A stretch of DNA of 37,909 nt from Bordetella parapertussis. Its GTDB lineage: Bacteria; Pseudomonadota; Gammaproteobacteria; Burkholderiales; Burkholderiaceae_B. The notes below the pieces were generated by a model that was given only the letters and a program-made list of their open reading frames with translations, was not told the origin of the DNA and did not search any database. The position numbers were made by a program, and so were the translations under genes. Below are positions 8,340-16,782 of this stretch, one piece after another. The stretch covers positions 1-37,909 of the forward strand of contig CAMDEF010000040.1 of assembly GCA_945895265.1 (NCBI GenBank), given 5' to 3'. Position 1 is the stretch's first letter. The number at the start of each line of letters is the position of its first letter.

Positions 8340-9083
8340 ATGATTAAGATCCAACATCTATCAAAATCCTTCAAGGGCAAATTGGCCGTTGATGACCTGT
8401 CGTTAGAAGTCGGTCAAGGCGAAGTCCTGGGGTTTTTAGGCCCTAACGGCGCCGGCAAATCCACCACGATGCGCATGATCACCGGATTCATTCCGCCAAC
8501 AAGTGGTTCGATATCGGTCTGCGGCTTTGATGTGTTGAAAGATCCCATTTTGGCCAAGCGCAAGATTGGTTATTTGCCCGAATCGGCCCCGTCTTATCAA
8601 GACATGACTGTGCTGTCATTTTTGCGTTTTGCGGCAGACATCCGAGGCCTAACCGGCGTGGCCAGACAAACAGCCGTTGATCGCGTCATTGAGCTGTGTC
8701 AGCTGCAGAACGTTCTCAGGCAAACGATTGATACCTTGTCAAAAGGTTTTCGCCAACGCACCTGCTTGGCACAGTCTTTGATTCACGACCCTGAAGTATT
8801 GATCTTAGATGAACCCACAGATGGCTTAGATCCAAATCAAAAGCACGACATGCGTCAGCTGATCCGTGAAATGGGGCGTACCAAGTCGATCATTATCTCA
8901 ACGCATGTGCTAGAAGAGGTTGAGGCCGTGTGTAGCCGTGCTGTGATCATTGCTCAAGGGCGCATCGTGGCACAAGGTACGCCCGACGAATTCAAGTCAA
9001 GATCCAAAACCGGAAGAATTGACGACTATTTTCGTGAAGTGACTGGCGCCGAGCGTCAGACAGCTTCGCACTCCGGAGCCTAA
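8340..9083 (+). CDS. ABC transporter ATP-binding protein, GldA/NosF type
   Basis: 247-residue cytoplasmic ATPase of an ABC-2 type exporter. It has the Walker A motif GPNGAGKST (34-42), the YLPE segment in place of a Q-loop glutamine (78-81, usual in this subfamily), signature LSKGFRQR (133-140), Walker B VLILDEPTDGLDP (153-165) and the H-loop in IISTHVLEE. It is followed after 2 bases by a permease and then a GldG-like protein. These form a set known from gliding-motility loci of Bacteroidetes but also common in proteobacteria that do not glide, where the role is not established. GAGAG precedes the ATG. Confidence 0.92.
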   Translation: MIKIQHLSKSFKGKLAVDDLSLEVGQGEVLGFLGPNGAGKSTTMRMITGFIPPTSGSISVCGFDVLKDPILAKRKIGYLPESAPSYQDMTVLSFLRFAADIRGLTGVARQTAVDRVIELCQLQNVLRQTIDTLSKGFRQRTCLAQSLIHDPEVLILDEPTDGLDPNQKHDMRQLIREMGRTKSIIISTHVLEEVEAVCSRAVIIAQGRIVAQGTPDEFKSRSKTGRIDDYFREVTGAERQTASHSGA

Positions 9084-9085
9084 TC

Positions 9086-9829
9086 ATGAATATCTTTTCA
9101 GCGACTCGAGCCATTGCAGCCAGAGAATGGCGGGCTTATTTTGAGTCACCCTTAGCGTTTGTGTTTTTAATTGCCTACCTGTTATTGGCAGGGATTTTTA
9201 CCTTCACCTTCGGCGGGTTTTTTGAGCGTGGCGATGCCTCATTAGCTGCGTTTTTTAACTGGATGCCTTGGCTCTTTTTATTTTTAGTGCCTGCAGTTGG
9301 CATGCGTTTGTGGTCTGAAGAGCATCGCCTAGGCACGATCGAATTGTTGTTGACAATGCCGATCGCTCCCTGGCAGGCGATCCTGGGAAAGTTCTTGGCC
9401 TCTTGGGCTTTTTTGATCTTAGCGATTGCTCTGAGTTTTCCGATGGTGCTCACGGTGAACTGGTTGGGCTCTCCTGATAACGGAACGATCCTGGCTGGTT
9501 ATGTGGGTTGCGCGTTGCTAGCAGGTACCTATTTGTCGATTGCCTCGCTCGCCTCAGCCTGCACTCGCAATCAAGTGATTGCCTTCATTTTTTCAATCAT
9601 GATTTGCCTGCTTCTGAATCTGCTAGGGTTTCCGCCCATCTTAGATTTAGTCGGGCGTTGGATTGGACCACAAGGGATTGAGGTGATGGCAGGGTTTTCA
9701 GTGTTGTCCCATTTTGATGGTTTCCAAAAGGGTATTCTGGATAGCCGTGATGTCATCTATTTCGTGTCTATTTCGGTTTTTTCGTTATTTGCCACAGGTG
9801 TGGTCTTGCGCGGTCATCGTGCGGGTTAA
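9086..9829 (+). CDS. ABC-2 type permease, GldF-like
   Basis: 247 residues with about six hydrophobic helices, for example FVFLIAYLLLAGIFTF, LFLFLVPAVGMRLW and VIAFIFSIMICLLLNLLGF. The stretch MRLWSEEHRLGTIELLLTMP is the hallmark of the ABC-2 permease family, in which a short amphipathic helix contacts the ATPase. It starts 2 bases after the ATPase stop and ends 9 bases before the preferred start of the GldG-like gene. It should form the membrane dimer driven by the upstream ATPase. Substrate unknown. Confidence 0.9.
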   Translation: MNIFSATRAIAAREWRAYFESPLAFVFLIAYLLLAGIFTFTFGGFFERGDASLAAFFNWMPWLFLFLVPAVGMRLWSEEHRLGTIELLLTMPIAPWQAILGKFLASWAFLILAIALSFPMVLTVNWLGSPDNGTILAGYVGCALLAGTYLSIASLASACTRNQVIAFIFSIMICLLLNLLGFPPILDLVGRWIGPQGIEVMAGFSVLSHFDGFQKGILDSRDVIYFVSISVFSLFATGVVLRGHRAG

Positions 9830-9838
9830 GGGGTGATC

Positions 9839-11803
9839 ATGCTGAATCGTTTATATCGAAACTCTTTTGTCGTGATCGCGCTGGCAGTCGCCAGTTTGGT
9901 AGCGGTCAATGTCTTCGCGTACTTTTATTATTCGCGCGTAGATTTGACGCAAGCCAAAAGTTATACCTTATCTGAAGGCACTCGCGAGGTACTAAAAAAA
10001 TTACAAGCACCAGTCACAATTCGGTTTTATTTTTCTCAATCTGAAGCGGGTATGCCTTTGGTGTTAAAGGGCTATGGTCGTCGAGTGCAAGACTTGTTGA
10101 TCGAATACCGCAACGCAAGCGGTGGCAAAATCTCAATCGAGATCACGGATCCCCAGCCTGATTCTGATCAAGAAGAGACTGCCACGGCGGATGGCGTGCA
10201 AGCACAATCTCTCGATAATGGCGATCGCTTTTATTTGGGCCTTGCGGTTAGGCAGGGCGATCGTAAATCGGCAATGTCTAATATCGCGATGGATCGCGAG
10301 CGCCTGCTTGAGTACGACATTACGCGCGCCATTACGAGCGTGACTGAAAAAGAGAAAACGGTGTTAGGGGTCATGAGCCCGATGCCGGTGTTTGGTAATT
10401 CTGGTTTCCCGATGATGGGGGTACCACCTTCACCTAAACAAGTGTTTATTTCAGAGCTTGAGCGGGATTACAAAGTTGTTCAGGTTCCGATGGATGGCAA
10501 AGATATTGATCCACAGGTCAAAGTATTGCTGGTTCACCACCCGCGTGGCATCACCGAGCATGCTGAATACAATATCGATCAGTTCGTGATGCGTGGTGGC
10601 AAACTGATTGCCTTGCTGGATCCGTTCGCCTTTTTTGATGTCGCGCCGGGCCAACGCGGGATGGAGCCAACCGGCATCCCCTCAAATCTTGAAAGATTGA
10701 CCAAGGCGTGGGGTATTTCGCTTGACACCACCAAGATGCTCTCAGACATGCAGTACATGGTTGGCAAAGGTCCAAGCGCGCTGCCAACGCTGCTGAGCCT
10801 AAACGACTCTGCTTATGATCAAACCGACGTGGCTACGGCACGCCTGGGTGGGACTTTGTTTCCATTCATTGGTGCCTTCAGTGGTCAGCCGGTCGCTGGC
10901 CTCAAGCAAGAAGTGTTGATGCATTCATCAAAGTACTCTGCCTTAATCGAAGCCGCGCGCGGCCAAGATCGTGGCGACAAGGCGACGGCTGGCTTTAAAG
11001 CTGGGGGTCAAGAATTGCCGATTGCGCTACGTCTGCAAGGCAAGTTCAATACCGCTTTCCCAGATGGTCGTCCGCCCAAGCCTAAGCCAGAGAAAAAGCC
11101 TGAAGACGAGGCGGCAAAAGACAAGCCTGCCGGTGAGGATAAGCCTGCAGCTGAGTCTGCAGCCGCACCAACTGACGCCGCTAAAAAGCCGGAAGAAGAG
11201 GCGCCTGAGGTGTTTGCAACGCATATCGCCAAAGGCACTGCAGATAATTCTTTGGTATTGATTGCTGACACTGATTTTATTAATGACGGCGCTGCCGTGC
11301 AGATTCAAGACTTGCTTGGCCAGCGTCTGGTGTATCCGATCAACGGTAACTTGGCGTTTGTACAGGCTTTAGTTGATCAGTACGCTGGCGACGCTGCGTT
11401 GATTTCACTGCGTACAAGGCAGAGTGCGACGCGTCCATTTACAGTGATCAAAGAAATGGAGACCCGTGCTCAACAAGCCTACACAGAAAAAATCAAAGAT
11501 ATTCAAGATAGCCTGCAGGCAACACAAGAAAAATTGCAGGCACTACAAAAAACTGCACCTGTACCTGGCGCAGCTGCGGGTGCTGCGATCTTAACGAAAG
11601 AGCAGCAAGCTGAAGTCGATCGCTTTCGCAAAGTTGCCGCCGAGAAGCGTCGTGAATTAAAAGACGTTCGCAAAGATCTGCGGGCGGATAGTGAGGCACT
11701 GCAGTTTTGGATCAAAGTGCTGAACATCGCTTTGATCCCGGCTTTGCTGGTAGTGTTGGCGTTTGGGTTGATGATTTATCGTCGACGGGGTAAGGTGGCT
11801 TAA
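9839..11803 (+). CDS. GldG family membrane-anchored ABC auxiliary protein
   Basis: About 654 residues. There is one N-terminal membrane helix (about 10-30), a large extracytoplasmic region that begins with DLTQAKSYTLSEGTREVLKKL (typical of the GldG 'ABC-type uncharacterised' domain), and a second helix at the C-terminus before a short basic tail. Around residues 395-445 there is a low-complexity insert rich in Pro, Lys, Glu and Ala. Before the last helix is a long charged coiled coil (about residues 540-625). I prefer the ATG at 9839 after an AGGGG site; GTG at 9833 is two codons upstream. The usual fourth partner of such loci, a DUF4340 protein, is not present; an SDR follows instead. Function in non-gliding bacteria is unknown. 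Confidence 0.85.
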   Translation: MLNRLYRNSFVVIALAVASLVAVNVFAYFYYSRVDLTQAKSYTLSEGTREVLKKLQAPVTIRFYFSQSEAGMPLVLKGYGRRVQDLLIEYRNASGGKISIEITDPQPDSDQEETATADGVQAQSLDNGDRFYLGLAVRQGDRKSAMSNIAMDRERLLEYDITRAITSVTEKEKTVLGVMSPMPVFGNSGFPMMGVPPSPKQVFISELERDYKVVQVPMDGKDIDPQVKVLLVHHPRGITEHAEYNIDQFVMRGGKLIALLDPFAFFDVAPGQRGMEPTGIPSNLERLTKAWGISLDTTKMLSDMQYMVGKGPSALPTLLSLNDSAYDQTDVATARLGGTLFPFIGAFSGQPVAGLKQEVLMHSSKYSALIEAARGQDRGDKATAGFKAGGQELPIALRLQGKFNTAFPDGRPPKPKPEKKPEDEAAKDKPAGEDKPAAESAAAPTDAAKKPEEEAPEVFATHIAKGTADNSLVLIADTDFINDGAAVQIQDLLGQRLVYPINGNLAFVQALVDQYAGDAALISLRTRQSATRPFTVIKEMETRAQQAYTEKIKDIQDSLQATQEKLQALQKTAPVPGAAAGAAILTKEQQAEVDRFRKVAAEKRRELKDVRKDLRADSEALQFWIKVLNIALIPALLVVLAFGLMIYRRRGKVA

Positions 11804-11886
11804 GGCATCCAAACAGACAAGTGGCTAAGCGTTTTTAGGTAAAGTGATTCAGAGTTTGTAACGACATTATCAAAAAAAGGACAATC

Positions 11887-12669
11887 ATGTATCCAGAACT
11901 GAAGCCGTACGTTGTTTTAATTACAGGTGGTGCAAGTGGCCTCGGGTTGGCTGCTGCACATGGCTTTGCAAAAGAAGGCGCAACGATTGTGATTGCAGAC
12001 CTTCAAGAGGCGGCTGCAAAGAGTATTGCCCAACAACTGGGTACGCAGCACTTAGGTCTCGCTTGCGATGTTGCTGATGAGGCTCAGGTCAATCACGTGG
12101 TCGACACGGTGATTAAAAAATACGGGCGCGTGGATGTCTTGATTAATTGCGCGGGTATTGCCGATCGGGTGAAGCCAACGCTCGAGCAAGACATGATGCA
12201 CTTTCGGCGCTTGCTTGATATTCATCTGACCGGCACCTACATGATGACGAAGGCTTGCGCCGTGCATATGCTTAAGCAAGGCAAGGGCAATGTCATTAAT
12301 ATCAGCTCGATTGCAGGGGTGATTGGTATTACGTATCGCAACGCGTATAGCGCCGCTAAAGCCGGGATTTCGATGATTACCCGCACGTTGGGGTGCGAAT
12401 GGGCTGCTGCTGGGATTCGGGTCAATGCGATCGCGCCCGGCTATATCTTGACGCCCTTAGTGCAGGCCATCGTTGATGAGGGTCTGCTCGACTTGAGTAC
12501 TGTCGAGCGACGCACTCCCATGGGTCATATGGGCGAACCACGCAATATTGCAGATGCGATGTTATTTTTAGCCTCGGATCAGGCTGCATTTATTACTGGC
12601 GTGACTCTGCCAGTTGATGGCGGGTATACGAGCTGGGGCGCGCCAACCGACGCTTTTACGGGCGATTGA
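11887..12669 (+). CDS. SDR family oxidoreductase with His at the catalytic Asn position
   Basis: 260-residue classical SDR: TGGASGLG cofactor loop (13-20), Asp38 favouring NAD, NCAG motif (87-90), S141, Y154 and K158 (YSAAK), and a C-terminal ITGVTLPVDGG. The position normally holding the fourth catalytic residue, Asn, reads DIHLTGTY, with His113 instead. Such a substitution is known in some SDRs, so activity is not excluded. A good ribosome site (AAAGGA) precedes the ATG. It lies 83 bases after the GldG-like gene on the same strand; whether it belongs to that operon is uncertain. It is not a close relative of the two SDRs at the left end, which carry a different cofactor loop. Confidence 0.9.
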   Translation: MYPELKPYVVLITGGASGLGLAAAHGFAKEGATIVIADLQEAAAKSIAQQLGTQHLGLACDVADEAQVNHVVDTVIKKYGRVDVLINCAGIADRVKPTLEQDMMHFRRLLDIHLTGTYMMTKACAVHMLKQGKGNVINISSIAGVIGITYRNAYSAAKAGISMITRTLGCEWAAAGIRVNAIAPGYILTPLVQAIVDEGLLDLSTVERRTPMGHMGEPRNIADAMLFLASDQAAFITGVTLPVDGGYTSWGAPTDAFTGD

Positions 12670-12797
12670 GTTGTGATCTATTGATACTCCCCACCCTCGT
12701 TTTGACGGATGCCGCTTTGTAGTTGATCTCTTGCGTCAGGATTAATGTACTAATTTAAATATTAAGATGTACTATTTAATCGGTATTAAATCATTTG

Positions 12798-12827
12798 TAA
12801 TTCAATATCTAAGTTGATATTGAATTA
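12798..12827. terminator. AT-rich hairpin downstream of hipA
   Basis: Arms TAATTCAATATC and GATATTGAATTA (12 bp each, perfect) flank a 6-base loop. It sits 18 bases past the hipA stop and between convergent hipA and SDR genes. The stem is nearly all A/T, so it would be a weak terminator. The surrounding 12745-12845 is strongly AT-rich and contains ACTAATTTAAAT and ACTATTTAAT, which resemble half-sites of the palindromes upstream of hipB. Confidence 0.45.
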
Positions 12828-12845
12828 ATCTAATTTTTAAATCGA

Positions 12846-14207
12846 CTATCGAAGCGAGAGCAACTCGGGATCAACCTCCGTTATCAGGACGGCCTGTGTT
12901 AACTGCGCCTGACACGTTTGTTGAATATAGCCAATGATCGATTTGGTCATTGTTTCAGAAATCAGATTCTCGGCCGCTAGGGCGCCAAGCTTATTCAGTT
13001 CAACTAAAACCCGTTTGCTTAGTCGTGCAAGCTCTGTTGCCACTAGTTTTTTAGATAAGCCAGCAAGGTGTGCAAACTCGGCCCATTCTAAGGGGCTAAG
13101 CTCGTTCAGGGTGAACGCGTCACCGATCCCCATTGCGTATTCATCGTCGAGTGCCACTGATGTAAAGGCTGGAGCGCAGACAAGGTCGTAGGCCGGCGCA
13201 AGCCGCAGGCCGTCTGGTCCGTAAAAGAAGGAAAGATTCTTTGCATGGGCATCCGTGTTGCCAATCAGTACCTGAAAGATCACCCAACGCAGTAGTTTTA
13301 AGCGATCTAAGGCGGGCTGTGAGCTGAGTTTGAGTAGCTTGAAAAGCATCGGTAAGCTCGCGCCATCGCGAATATGCTTGACGTCGCGTGACACACCGAA
13401 GGGTTTCTCATATTTCATGGCGGGTGAAAGCCCAAGTGCCTGGCAGCCGTCGATGACATGGAGTCGCTCAACCGTTTTAAAGTCTGAACTGGTGATGCGA
13501 TCAAAGCGCTCGATTATTAAAACTGGTTCGGGTAGATGGGTGAGCCGAACGTTTGCGACCTCAATCCCAGCTAGGCGTGCTAGACGCATGCACAGAAACT
13601 CATTGCCAGTCATGCCGGCCATGACTGCAGATTTTGGCTCTGGTTTAAGAATGATGTTTGAGGCGAGGTCAGGCCCATCCACGAAGTACCAAGAGGATTG
13701 TTTCTCGAACGCTACAATTTTGTCTTGATACCCAGCAACGGAGAGGCGCAGTTTCCCGTCCCATACAGAAAAAGACTTGTTTGCCCGATCACGAATTCTT
13801 TCTGAAAGCTCCGCAGGAGTAACCAGTCGCATGTTCGCTTCAGCGGCCCGCACTTCGTGCTCGTTGGCGTTGACAGTCGTTACGCTTAGTGCGCCTGCGA
13901 GGTCGCGTCCCAAGTGAATGAGTAGCCCTGTTAAGTTAGCTTTCGAGACTTGATAAAGTATCGAAGCGTCGTCTAAGCCTTGTCCTTCTGGCATGAGGTT
14001 TTCAAAAAAAACTTTTACCTCGTAGCTGTGTTCTCGCGTGGGGTGAGCTTGTCTCAGGGTAGACGGTAGTCTGGGGCTAAGTGCAAAACCCCTTGTGCGT
14101 TCTGATTTCTCATTGCCGTGATACTGAAATGCGAAAAGCCCGTCGGCAAGGTCACTACTCAGCACGCCTAGTGGTTGCTGATTGATATGGACGTTTAATT
14201 CGATCAT
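12846..14207 (-). CDS. hipA: HipA-like serine/threonine kinase toxin
   Basis: About 453 residues. HipA kinases stop growth by phosphorylating targets such as glutamyl-tRNA synthetase. Visible landmarks: N-terminal subdomain with FFENLMPEG; GRDLAGALSV; the gate loop RLSVAGYQDK, with S156 matching the autophosphorylated serine of E. coli HipA; K188 in IILKPE (ATP-binding lysine); the catalytic loop GNTDAHAKNLSFF with D319 and N324; and APAYDLV with D341 (metal binding). All key kinase residues are present, so the toxin should be active. I prefer the ATG at 14207, 5 bases after the hipB stop; a TTG at 14216 would overlap hipB by a few bases. It is the second gene of a two-gene module, the normal hipBA order. 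Confidence 0.93.
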   Translation of the reverse strand: MIELNVHINQQPLGVLSSDLADGLFAFQYHGNEKSERTRGFALSPRLPSTLRQAHPTREHSYEVKVFFENLMPEGQGLDDASILYQVSKANLTGLLIHLGRDLAGALSVTTVNANEHEVRAAEANMRLVTPAELSERIRDRANKSFSVWDGKLRLSVAGYQDKIVAFEKQSSWYFVDGPDLASNIILKPEPKSAVMAGMTGNEFLCMRLARLAGIEVANVRLTHLPEPVLIIERFDRITSSDFKTVERLHVIDGCQALGLSPAMKYEKPFGVSRDVKHIRDGASLPMLFKLLKLSSQPALDRLKLLRWVIFQVLIGNTDAHAKNLSFFYGPDGLRLAPAYDLVCAPAFTSVALDDEYAMGIGDAFTLNELSPLEWAEFAHLAGLSKKLVATELARLSKRVLVELNKLGALAAENLISETMTKSIIGYIQQTCQAQLTQAVLITEVDPELLSLR

Positions 14208-14212
14208 GGTAA

Positions 14213-14539
14213 TCAATCGCGTGAGTCGTTGATCGACAAATCTGAAGGACTTGTGCTTAGTGTTGACTGAATCGCACGTGCAACGATTGACTTCTGACGA
14301 CTGGGTGTTACGAAGAACGATACACCGAGTTCATGGGCAACTTTGAGTGCCGTGCGTAAGGCGACAGTGCCCGTACCAGTTTCGATATCTTGTAGCGTTT
14401 GGGATGCGACGCCGACCACCATAGCGGCCTGCGTGAGCGGCATTCCGGTCGCAGTTCTGGCTGCGCGCACTGCTTGCCCAAACTCTTGTGCTGTCACCAA
14501 CGAAGGGGGAGGAAAAGGAGTTGTTTTGACTGTTTTCAC
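14213..14539 (-). CDS. hipB: HipB-like XRE family antitoxin/repressor
   Basis: 108 residues with a single XRE/Cro-type helix-turn-helix (about residues 18-75: FGQAVRAARTATGMPLTQAA, then VGVASQTLQDIETGTGTV). HipB proteins neutralise HipA and repress their own operon by binding inverted repeats. The start is a GTG with AGGA about 7 bases upstream; no ATG is available in frame. The first operator-like repeat (14543-14564) overlaps that ribosome site. The flexible C-terminal tail from about residue 80 is rich in Ser, as is common for antitoxin tails degraded by proteases. Confidence 0.9.
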   Translation of the reverse strand: MKTVKTTPFPPPSLVTAQEFGQAVRAARTATGMPLTQAAMVVGVASQTLQDIETGTGTVALRTALKVAHELGVSFFVTPSRQKSIVARAIQSTLSTSPSDLSINDSRD

Positions 14540-14542
14540 ATT

Positions 14543-14564
14543 AAATCCTAATTAAATAGGATTT
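14543..14564. promoter_or_regulatory. Inverted repeat at the hipB ribosome site (candidate operator 1)
   Basis: AAATCCTA, six bases, TAGGATTT: perfect 8-bp arms beginning 4 bases upstream of the hipB start codon. Its TCC...GGA core recalls the E. coli HipB operator TATCC-N8-GGATA, although here 10 bases lie between the CC and GG. Binding here would block both transcription and access to the ribosome site. Confidence 0.55.
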
Positions 14565-14583
14565 TACCTTAAATTCCTCATTT

Positions 14584-14621
14584 AATTCAATAAATACTAT
14601 TTAAATAGTATTTATTGAATT
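14584..14621. promoter_or_regulatory. 38-bp perfect palindrome upstream of hipB (candidate operator 2)
   Basis: Perfect dyad centred between 14602 and 14603 with 19-bp arms; the left arm reads AATTCAATAAATACTATTT. The inner 26 bp are repeated almost exactly at 14639-14664. The outer part (AATTCAATA / TATTGAATT) recurs in the hairpin downstream of hipA. Its position in the 136-base gap before hipB makes a HipB operator the best guess; it could also form a cruciform or end the upstream fadB-like transcript. Confidence 0.6.
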
Positions 14622-14638
14622 TTTTATACTAAATCGTC

Positions 14639-14664
14639 ATAAATACTATTTAAATAGTATTTAT
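14639..14664. promoter_or_regulatory. 26-bp perfect palindrome (candidate operator 3)
   Basis: Perfect dyad centred between 14651 and 14652; half-site ATAAATACTATTT. It shares its central 26 bp with the palindrome at 14584-14621; the two centres are 49 bp apart. It begins 12 bases after the stop of the fadB-like gene, so it may also serve as an RNA end for that operon. Confidence 0.55.
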
Positions 14665-14675
14665 AGCGTTCCGGG

Positions 14676-16769
14676 TTAGTTAAAGCCAGTGCCGCGCTCA
14701 ACTAAACGTACGATCAGCGCTGCAGGTTGCCATTTTGGATTGGCTCCAGGTTCGGCGGCAAAGTCTTTGAGGCGTTGTAAGACCTTGGGCAAGCCCACCG
14801 TATTGGCATAGTGCATCGGCCCGCCGACGTGGGCCGGAAACCCATAGCCGTTCAAATACACAATATCCACATCCGAAGCCCGCGCGGCGATGCGCTCTTC
14901 AAGGATGCGTGCAGCCTCGTTGACCAAGGCGAACATGCAGCGCTCAATGATCTCGCTATCTTCGATTTTGCGAGGCTTGATGCCGTTCTCTGTGCGGTAT
15001 TTGGTAATCATGGCCTCTACGATCGGGTCGGGGATCGCATCGCGCTTACCGGCCTCGTAGCGATACCAGCCCGCCCCAGTTTTTTGCCCAAAGCGACCCG
15101 CCTCGCAGATCCAGTCATCAACAATGGGTGCGACCGGTGTTGGGCTTGCTGCGGCACGGCGCTTGCGTCCGGCCCAGCTAATATCCAAACCGGCCAAATC
15201 GGCAACCCTGAAAGGGCCCATCGCAAAACCAAAGGCCTGAATGGCGCCATCGATTTGTTGAGGTAGCGCACCTTGCACCATCAGTTCGTTAGCAGCCGCG
15301 CGGTACTGGGCCAACATGCGGTTACCGATAAAACCGTCACACACACCCGAGACCACAGCAATCTTTTTAATCTTGCGAGCCATGTTCATGCAGGTGGCCA
15401 GTACGTCTGGCGCAGTCTTGGCGCCACGCACCACTTCAAGCAGTCGCATCACATTGGCAGGGCTAAAGAAATGCAAGCCAATGACGTCTTGTGGGCGCTT
15501 GGTGAAGAGGGCGATCTGATCGATGTTGAGCGCTGAGGTATTTGAGGCCAGAATCGAACCTTGTTTCATCACGCCATCGAGTGTTTTAAAGACTTGTTCT
15601 TTGACGTCCATGTTTTCAAACACGGCTTCAATGACTAGATCGACATCGCTGAAATCTTGATAACTTAGCGTTGGTTGGATCAGAGCCATGCATGCGTCGA
15701 GTTGCGCCTGTGTGAGCTTGCCCTTTTTCATTGAGGTTTCGTAATTTTTACGAATCGTCGCCAAGCCCTTGTCTAACGCCTCTTGTTTGGTTTCGAGCAG
15801 CACAACGGGCAGGCCCGCGCTGATGAAGTTCATGGTGATGCCACCACCCATGGTGCCGGCGCCAATCACACCGACTTTTTTAATCGCACGTAAAGGCGTG
15901 TCATCAGGTAGGCCAGGGATTTTTGCTGCGGCGCGTTCGGCGGCAAAGGTGTAGCGTAGTGCATGTGATTCTGGTGACTTGAAGAGCTCAGTAATGAGGC
16001 GTCGTTCTTCAGCTAAGCCAGCATCGAACGAGGTCGATTTAAAGCTGGCGCAGACTGCATCAAAGCAACTGACAGGTGCTGGAAAGCGTTTCGCGGCTGC
16101 GACCACTGCTTTTCTTTTTTCGGCTAAGGCTTCGTCAGTGGGGATATCAGGTACTGTGCGATCACGCACACGCTTGAGCGGTTCGTTTTGTGCGATGACC
16201 TTGCGTGCGAAGGCTAGGGCACCTTCAAGTAAATCGCCTTCAACGATTTGGTCGAGCAACAACGTATCTTTAAATTTGCTAGCAGGAAGATGTACACCCG
16301 CCACAATCATGTCTACGGCTTTTTCAAAGCCAAGTAGACGCGGCAAACGTTGAGTGCCACCACCGCCTGGCAAGATGCCAAGTTTGACTTCTGGCAATCC
16401 TAAGGTTGCATCGGCCAAGGCGATTCGAAAGTGGCAGCCGAGCGCCAGTTCAAGACCTCCACCCAGGCAAAAGCCACTAATGGCGGCAACAACGGGTTTG
16501 TTGCCGGCTTCCATCGTCTGAACAACAGTACGAAGAGTCGGCTCATGAGTGGTCTTTGGGGTACCAAATTCAGTAATGTCTGCACCACCCGAAAAAGCAC
16601 GAGGCGTACCGATCAAAACAATACCTTTTACGTTCGGATCGTTGAGTGCTTGGGTCAAACCAGCCCCGATGCCTTCGCGCAACGCAGCACCCAAGCCGTT
16701 AATGGGTGGCTTGTTCATTGAGATGACGGCAATCTCGCCTTGTACGGCGTATGTTGCAAACTCAGACAT
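14676..16769 (-). CDS. FadB-like bifunctional enoyl-CoA hydratase / 3-hydroxyacyl-CoA dehydrogenase
   Basis: About 697 residues, catalysing hydration of enoyl-CoA and NAD-dependent oxidation of 3-hydroxyacyl-CoA in beta-oxidation. The N-terminal crotonase domain has SGGADITEF (oxyanion region, about 60-68), E107 in GGGLELAL and E127 in LPEVKLGILPGGGG, matching the two catalytic glutamates. The dehydrogenase domain starts with VGVIGAGTMGGGI (about 299-311) and has H433 in GLHFFSPANVMRLLEVV with E445. The C-terminal helical 3HCDH domains follow. At this length it resembles the trifunctional peroxisomal-type enzyme. The start is set at the ATG at 16769, 13 bases after the ligase stop, because the longer form would add a non-conserved polar extension overlapping the ligase gene. 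Last gene of the Bug-ligase-FadB operon. Confidence 0.92.
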   Translation of the reverse strand: MSEFATYAVQGEIAVISMNKPPINGLGAALREGIGAGLTQALNDPNVKGIVLIGTPRAFSGGADITEFGTPKTTHEPTLRTVVQTMEAGNKPVVAAISGFCLGGGLELALGCHFRIALADATLGLPEVKLGILPGGGGTQRLPRLLGFEKAVDMIVAGVHLPASKFKDTLLLDQIVEGDLLEGALAFARKVIAQNEPLKRVRDRTVPDIPTDEALAEKRKAVVAAAKRFPAPVSCFDAVCASFKSTSFDAGLAEERRLITELFKSPESHALRYTFAAERAAAKIPGLPDDTPLRAIKKVGVIGAGTMGGGITMNFISAGLPVVLLETKQEALDKGLATIRKNYETSMKKGKLTQAQLDACMALIQPTLSYQDFSDVDLVIEAVFENMDVKEQVFKTLDGVMKQGSILASNTSALNIDQIALFTKRPQDVIGLHFFSPANVMRLLEVVRGAKTAPDVLATCMNMARKIKKIAVVSGVCDGFIGNRMLAQYRAAANELMVQGALPQQIDGAIQAFGFAMGPFRVADLAGLDISWAGRKRRAAASPTPVAPIVDDWICEAGRFGQKTGAGWYRYEAGKRDAIPDPIVEAMITKYRTENGIKPRKIEDSEIIERCMFALVNEAARILEERIAARASDVDIVYLNGYGFPAHVGGPMHYANTVGLPKVLQRLKDFAAEPGANPKWQPAALIVRLVERGTGFN

Positions 16770-16782
16770 GTTGTTTCTCTCT

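Noticed and set aside
14584..14664. Ends of an insertion sequence
   Set aside because: The two dyads are 49 bp apart with no transposase between, and no direct target duplication was seen.
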